In this document: in pieces, positions 5,925 to 9,212 of the stretch
How the letters are laid out: every line of letters begins with the position of its first letter
How positions within the stretch are numbered: the stretch's first letter is position 1
Assembly: GCA_964652155.1 (NCBI GenBank)
Contig: CAZZBK010000187.1
Location: 1-9,212 of the forward strand
Direction of reading: 5' to 3'
DNA: 9,212 nucleotides
From: CAZZBK01 sp964652155
GTDB taxonomy: Bacteria > Planctomycetota > Planctomycetia > Pirellulales > PNKZ01
Notes under the pieces: model-generated
The model's input: only the letters and a program-made list of their open reading frames with translations
What the model was told of the DNA's origin: nothing
Databases searched by the model: none
Program-made: the position numbers and the translations under genes

Positions 5925-8900
5925 ATGCCCGACGGTCGAATTCAGGCTCAATGGTTCGTGCTCTGCTTGACGCTGCTCATCGCAGCGCCGGGAGTCGTTC
6001 GCGCCGACGACAAGGCTCGCGGCGAGAAACTGTTCTCCGACACGATCAAGCCGTTGTTGCAGCGACAGTGCTTGAGTTGTCACAGTCACGCGGCCAAGAA
6101 GACCTCGGGCGGACTGACACTCGACTCGCGTGGCGGTTTGCTGGCCGGTGGTGACTCTGGGCCGGCCATCGTTCCCGGCAAGCCCGACGAGAGCCTGCTG
6201 GTCAAGGCCGTGCGTCGTGACGCCGACTTTGTGCAAATGCCCCCCAAGGAAGCCCTGTCGCAAGTCGAGGTGGCGAGCCTCATCGAGTGGATTAAGCTGG
6301 GCGCGCCATGGCCGGGAGATCAAGCCGCGGCCGTCACGCGGGCCGCGAACAAAATCACCGCCGAGAGCCGCGCCTGGTGGGCTTTTCAGCCGTTGCGGTC
6401 AGCCCCTCCGCCGGCACTCGACACCCCCTGGGCGCGAGGCGATCTCGATCGTTTCATCTTGCAGAAGCTCAACGAGGTTGGGCTTGAGCCTGCCCCAGAA
6501 GCGTCGCGCCGCGTGCTCATCCGGCGGTTGTATTTTGATCTCTGGGGTTTGCCTCCCTCACCCGAGGAGGTCGAGGCGTTCGAGAAAGACGCCGCGCCGG
6601 ACGCTTGCGAGCGGCTGGTCGACCGACTGCTCGAGGGCCGCGCCTATGGCGAGCGTTGGGCCCGCTACTGGCTCGATCTGGTGCGCTATGCCGACAGCGA
6701 CGGCTATCGCATCGACGACTACCGTCCCAACGCCTGGCGCTATCGCGACTACGTCATCGACTCGTTCAACCGCGACAAGCCGTATGATCGTTTTGTGCAG
6801 GAACAGCTTGCTGGCGACGAGTTGTTCCCCGACTCGCCCGAGGCGCAAATCGCCACCGGCTATTTGACCCACGGCATCTACGAGTACAACAGCCGCGATG
6901 TTCGCGGCCAATGGGACGTAATCCTTAACGACGTGACCGACACGACCGGCGACGTGTTCCTCGGCATGGGCTTGCAGTGCGCGCGGTGCCACGACCACAA
7001 GTTCGATCCGATCTTGCAGAAGGACTATTTCCGCCTGCGGGCTTTTTTTGCGCCGCTCGATTTTCATGTGAGCGCCATGGTCGCCACCGCTGCTGAGCAA
7101 CGCGCGTATGCCGAGCAGCTCCAGGGTTGGGAGCGGGCGACGGCCAAGTTGCGCTCCGAACTCGACGCGCTCGAAGCACCGTATCGTGACAAGGCCGCCA
7201 AGAGTGCGATCGAAAAGTTCCCCGAGGACATCCAGGCGATGATCCGCAAGCCCGCGGCGGAACGCTTGCCGCTCGAGCAGCAGTTGGCCGACCTCGCGTA
7301 TCGGCAGGTGACGTATGAGTTCGACCGGCTGGAGCGCAACTTTAAGGGGGACGAGAAGGAGAAGATATTGGCCCTGCGCCGCGAGTTGGCCCAGCAAGAC
7401 ACACTGAAGCCCCCTCCCCTGCCCCGCTCACAGACCGTGACGGACGTTGGCCCGCAGGCGCCGCCGGTGACGATCCCCAAAAAGGGAAACACGCCCGTTG
7501 CGCCAGGGTACCTGTCGGTGCTCGACGAGCGCGACGCCGAGATCGCCCCGCTCTCAAGCGTTCCGGGCTCGACAGGCCGCCGCGCGGCGCTGGCCCGTTG
7601 GCTCACGCAGAGCGACAATCCACTCACCGCGCGGGTGATTGTCAATCGCGTCTGGCAATATCATTTCGGACAAGGCTTGGCCGCCAACGCCAGCGACTTC
7701 GGTCGACTCGGCGAGCAGCCGACGCATGGCGAGTTGCTCGATTGGTTGGCGCGCACGTTCATCGCCGACGGCTGGAGCTTCAAGCAACTCCATCGACGCA
7801 TTCTGCTCTCGGCCACGTATCGGCAGAGCGCCGAGCATCCCAAGGTCGCCCAGGGGCGGCTCAAGGACCCGCAGAATCGGTACCTGTGGCGCGGCAACGT
7901 CCGCAGGCTCGAAGCCGAGCCGATTCGCGACGCGCTCTGGGCCGTCACCGGCGAACTCAACGATCAGCCGGGCGGACCCGGTGTGCCGAGCGCCGAGCCC
8001 CGCCGCTCGATTTACACGCGCATCATGCGTAATGCCCGCGACCCGCTGCTCGACGTGTTCGACGCGCCGTACTGGTTCAGCAGCGCCTCGTCGCGCGACA
8101 CGACCACGTCCCCCGTGCAATCGCTGCTGCTGATCAACAGCCAGTTTATGCTGCGTCGGGCCCACTCGCTTGCCCAGCGATTGAAAAGCGAGGTGAACGA
8201 GGATGAGACTGCGCGGATCGCGCGGGCGTATCAAGTCGTGTTCAACCGAGCGCCCCGTGAGCCGGAAACCGCCGCGGCTCGGGCGTTCCTCGACGCGCAG
8301 ACGAAACGCATCGAACCCGACGAAGCAGGCTCGGCCCAGGCACGGTTCGTGCACGGACGCATCCGTTATCGCGATGGCCGCGCGGCGCTGGTCGAGCCCG
8401 CCCAGACGCAGCCGGCGCTGCGTGTGTCGCACCGTGACGAGATGCCCCGCGGCTCGTTCACGATCGAGTCCTTCGTGCAGCCACGCAGCGTCTCGGATGG
8501 CGGTGCGGTGCGGACAATCGCCGCCAAATGGGATGGCGATTCCAAGAATTCCGGTTGGGCCTTTGGCATCACCGGCAAAAAATCGCGCCGCAAGCCGCAG
8601 ACCCTCGTGCTGCAAATGTACGGCAAGAAGCGGGACGGCACGTTCGGCGAGGCGGCCGTGTTCAGCGATCAGCACGTCACACTCGACAAGCCGTACTACG
8701 TGGCGGCCGCCTGTCGTTTTGCGACCGAGCAAGCTCATGGAGAGATCACGTTCTATTTGAAGGACCTGAGCAACGACGATGAGCCGCTCTTGGTGGCCCG
8801 GGTGGAACACGACCTGCTGGGCGGCGTCGACAACCGGTTGCCCATGGCGATCGGCAGCATGAGCGCCCCGCAACGCGGCATCTTCGACGGCCTGATCGAC

Positions 8901-9152
8901 GACGTCCGTTGGTCCGACACCGCGCTGGGGGTCGATCAACTGCTGTTCACTCATGAAGGGGTCAACAAGCACACGGCCGGCTACTGGCAGTTCGAAGTCG
9001 AGCCCGATGTCTTCCGTGACGCCAGCGGACATGGTTGGGATATCGAGGCCGGTAGTGCGGCGAGTTCGAAGCGTGTGAACGTTCGCGATGCCGCCTGGGT
9101 TGATTTCTGTCACGTGCTCTTGAACGCCAGCGAGTTTTTGTATGTCGAGTGA
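5925..9152 (+). CDS. Exported PSCyt1-PSCyt2-PSD1 (DUF1549/DUF1553) planctomycete cytochrome-like protein with nested LamG-like domain
   Basis: The 1075-residue protein has a signal peptide (hydrophobic core about 10-22, cleavage near VRA-DD, 25-29). PSCyt1 follows (about 34-128), with haem-c motif CLSCH (49-53), 'GPAIVPGKPDESLL' (79-92) and a possible Met ligand in QMPP (104-107). PSCyt2/DUF1549 spans about 170-378, with 'DLWGLPPSPEEV' (205-216), 'ERWARYWLDLVRYADSDGY' (243-261) and a second CxxCH, CARCHDHKFDPI (352-363). A charged, probably helical stretch covers about 385-495. PSD1/DUF1553 begins near 550, with 'LARWLTQSDNPLTARVIVNRVW' split features at 556-577, 'FGRLGEQPTHGELLDWLA' (592-609), 'ILLSATYRQS' (626-635) and 'TSPVQSLLLINSQF' (728-741). 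Residues about 803-1045 look like a LamG/concanavalin-type sheet domain ('GSFTIESFVQP', 'GIFDGLIDDVRWSD'). The normal PSD1 ending, 'WVDFCHVLLNASEFLYVE', resumes at 1058. A role in polysaccharide breakdown is the usual proposal, not proven. Confidence 0.95.
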   Translation: MPDGRIQAQWFVLCLTLLIAAPGVVRADDKARGEKLFSDTIKPLLQRQCLSCHSHAAKKTSGGLTLDSRGGLLAGGDSGPAIVPGKPDESLLVKAVRRDADFVQMPPKEALSQVEVASLIEWIKLGAPWPGDQAAAVTRAANKITAESRAWWAFQPLRSAPPPALDTPWARGDLDRFILQKLNEVGLEPAPEASRRVLIRRLYFDLWGLPPSPEEVEAFEKDAAPDACERLVDRLLEGRAYGERWARYWLDLVRYADSDGYRIDDYRPNAWRYRDYVIDSFNRDKPYDRFVQEQLAGDELFPDSPEAQIATGYLTHGIYEYNSRDVRGQWDVILNDVTDTTGDVFLGMGLQCARCHDHKFDPILQKDYFRLRAFFAPLDFHVSAMVATAAEQRAYAEQLQGWERATAKLRSELDALEAPYRDKAAKSAIEKFPEDIQAMIRKPAAERLPLEQQLADLAYRQVTYEFDRLERNFKGDEKEKILALRRELAQQDTLKPPPLPRSQTVTDVGPQAPPVTIPKKGNTPVAPGYLSVLDERDAEIAPLSSVPGSTGRRAALARWLTQSDNPLTARVIVNRVWQYHFGQGLAANASDFGRLGEQPTHGELLDWLARTFIADGWSFKQLHRRILLSATYRQSAEHPKVAQGRLKDPQNRYLWRGNVRRLEAEPIRDALWAVTGELNDQPGGPGVPSAEPRRSIYTRIMRNARDPLLDVFDAPYWFSSASSRDTTTSPVQSLLLINSQFMLRRAHSLAQRLKSEVNEDETARIARAYQVVFNRAPREPETAAARAFLDAQTKRIEPDEAGSAQARFVHGRIRYRDGRAALVEPAQTQPALRVSHRDEMPRGSFTIESFVQPRSVSDGGAVRTIAAKWDGDSKNSGWAFGITGKKSRRKPQTLVLQMYGKKRDGTFGEAAVFSDQHVTLDKPYYVAAACRFATEQAHGEITFYLKDLSNDDEPLLVARVEHDLLGGVDNRLPMAIGSMSAPQRGIFDGLIDDVRWSDTALGVDQLLFTHEGVNKHTAGYWQFEVEPDVFRDASGHGWDIEAGSAASSKRVNVRDAAWVDFCHVLLNASEFLYVE

Positions 9153-9157
9153 GAGAC

Positions 9158-9212
9158 TGGAGGAGTGGAGGAGTGGAGGAGTGGAGGAGTGGAGGAGTGG
9201 AGGAGTGGAGGA
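9158..9212 (+). repeat. 8-bp tandem repeat TGGAGGAG, about 6.9 copies, continuing beyond the window
   Basis: Starting six bases after the stop at 9150-9152, the octamer TGGAGGAG recurs without any mismatch to the window edge, with T at 9158, 9166, 9174, 9182, 9190, 9198 and 9206. The period is not a multiple of three, so it is not a coding repeat. Every unit contains GGAGG. The right boundary and total copy number cannot be seen. Confidence 0.95.

Noticed and set aside
6558..7397. Minus-strand open frame of 279 codons
   Set aside because: It is antisense to the PSCyt2 region including the second CxxCH motif; no domain or upstream ribosome site was seen.
7554..9113. Long minus-strand open frame of 519 codons
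   Set aside because: It lies wholly opposite the PSCyt/PSD1 gene, whose plus-strand product has clear domain motifs through the same bases. The minus product shows no recognisable motif; it is a by-product of high GC and codon bias.

Overview
The window looks like chromosomal DNA from a planctomycete, most likely of the Pirellulales type. The evidence is a GC-rich sequence, a giant secreted cytochrome-like protein with the PSCyt1/PSCyt2/PSD1 architecture that is characteristic of this phylum, an N-terminal 'FEQLEQRLVL' motif of the LEPR-XLL kind, two Gfo/Idh/MocA oxidoreductases (one with a Tat signal), and two small or partial secreted proteins of planctomycete style. Family assignments come from reading motifs; no database search was run.

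Layout. Positions 1-696 (minus) hold the N-terminal 232 codons of an exported protein that runs off the left edge. It diverges from a small secreted Gly/Tyr/Cys protein at 884-1270 (plus). A 171-base gap with two palindromes precedes a 679-residue protein at 1442-3481 (plus) that contains two degenerate copies of a GlcG/HbpS-like domain. Its stop codon overlaps the stop of the convergent gene at 3478-4557 (minus). That gene is the second of a two-gene minus-strand operon of oxidoreductases (5660-4587, then 4557-3478, gap 29 bases). The divergent intergenic region 5661-5924 carries an unusual pair of inverted, hairpin-rich repeat units (5749-5796 and 5813-5859), REP/BIME-like, whose copies differ by paired compensatory changes. 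From 5925 to 9152 (plus) lies a 1075-residue PSCyt1-PSCyt2-PSD1 protein with a LamG-like domain nested inside the end of PSD1. The window ends in an 8-bp tandem repeat (9158-9212) that continues past the edge.

How the genes may work together. In planctomycetes, PSCyt/PSD1 proteins and Tat-exported Gfo/Idh/MocA oxidoreductases are often found near each other and are thought to act on complex carbohydrates at or outside the cytoplasmic membrane. The co-oriented oxidoreductase pair probably works on related sugar-derived substrates. No link between these and the HbpS-like protein is shown by the sequence, beyond the general theme of exported haem or redox proteins. No RNA gene, CRISPR array, transposase or phage gene was seen. 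The most distinctive non-coding object is the inverted repeat pair at 5749-5859.
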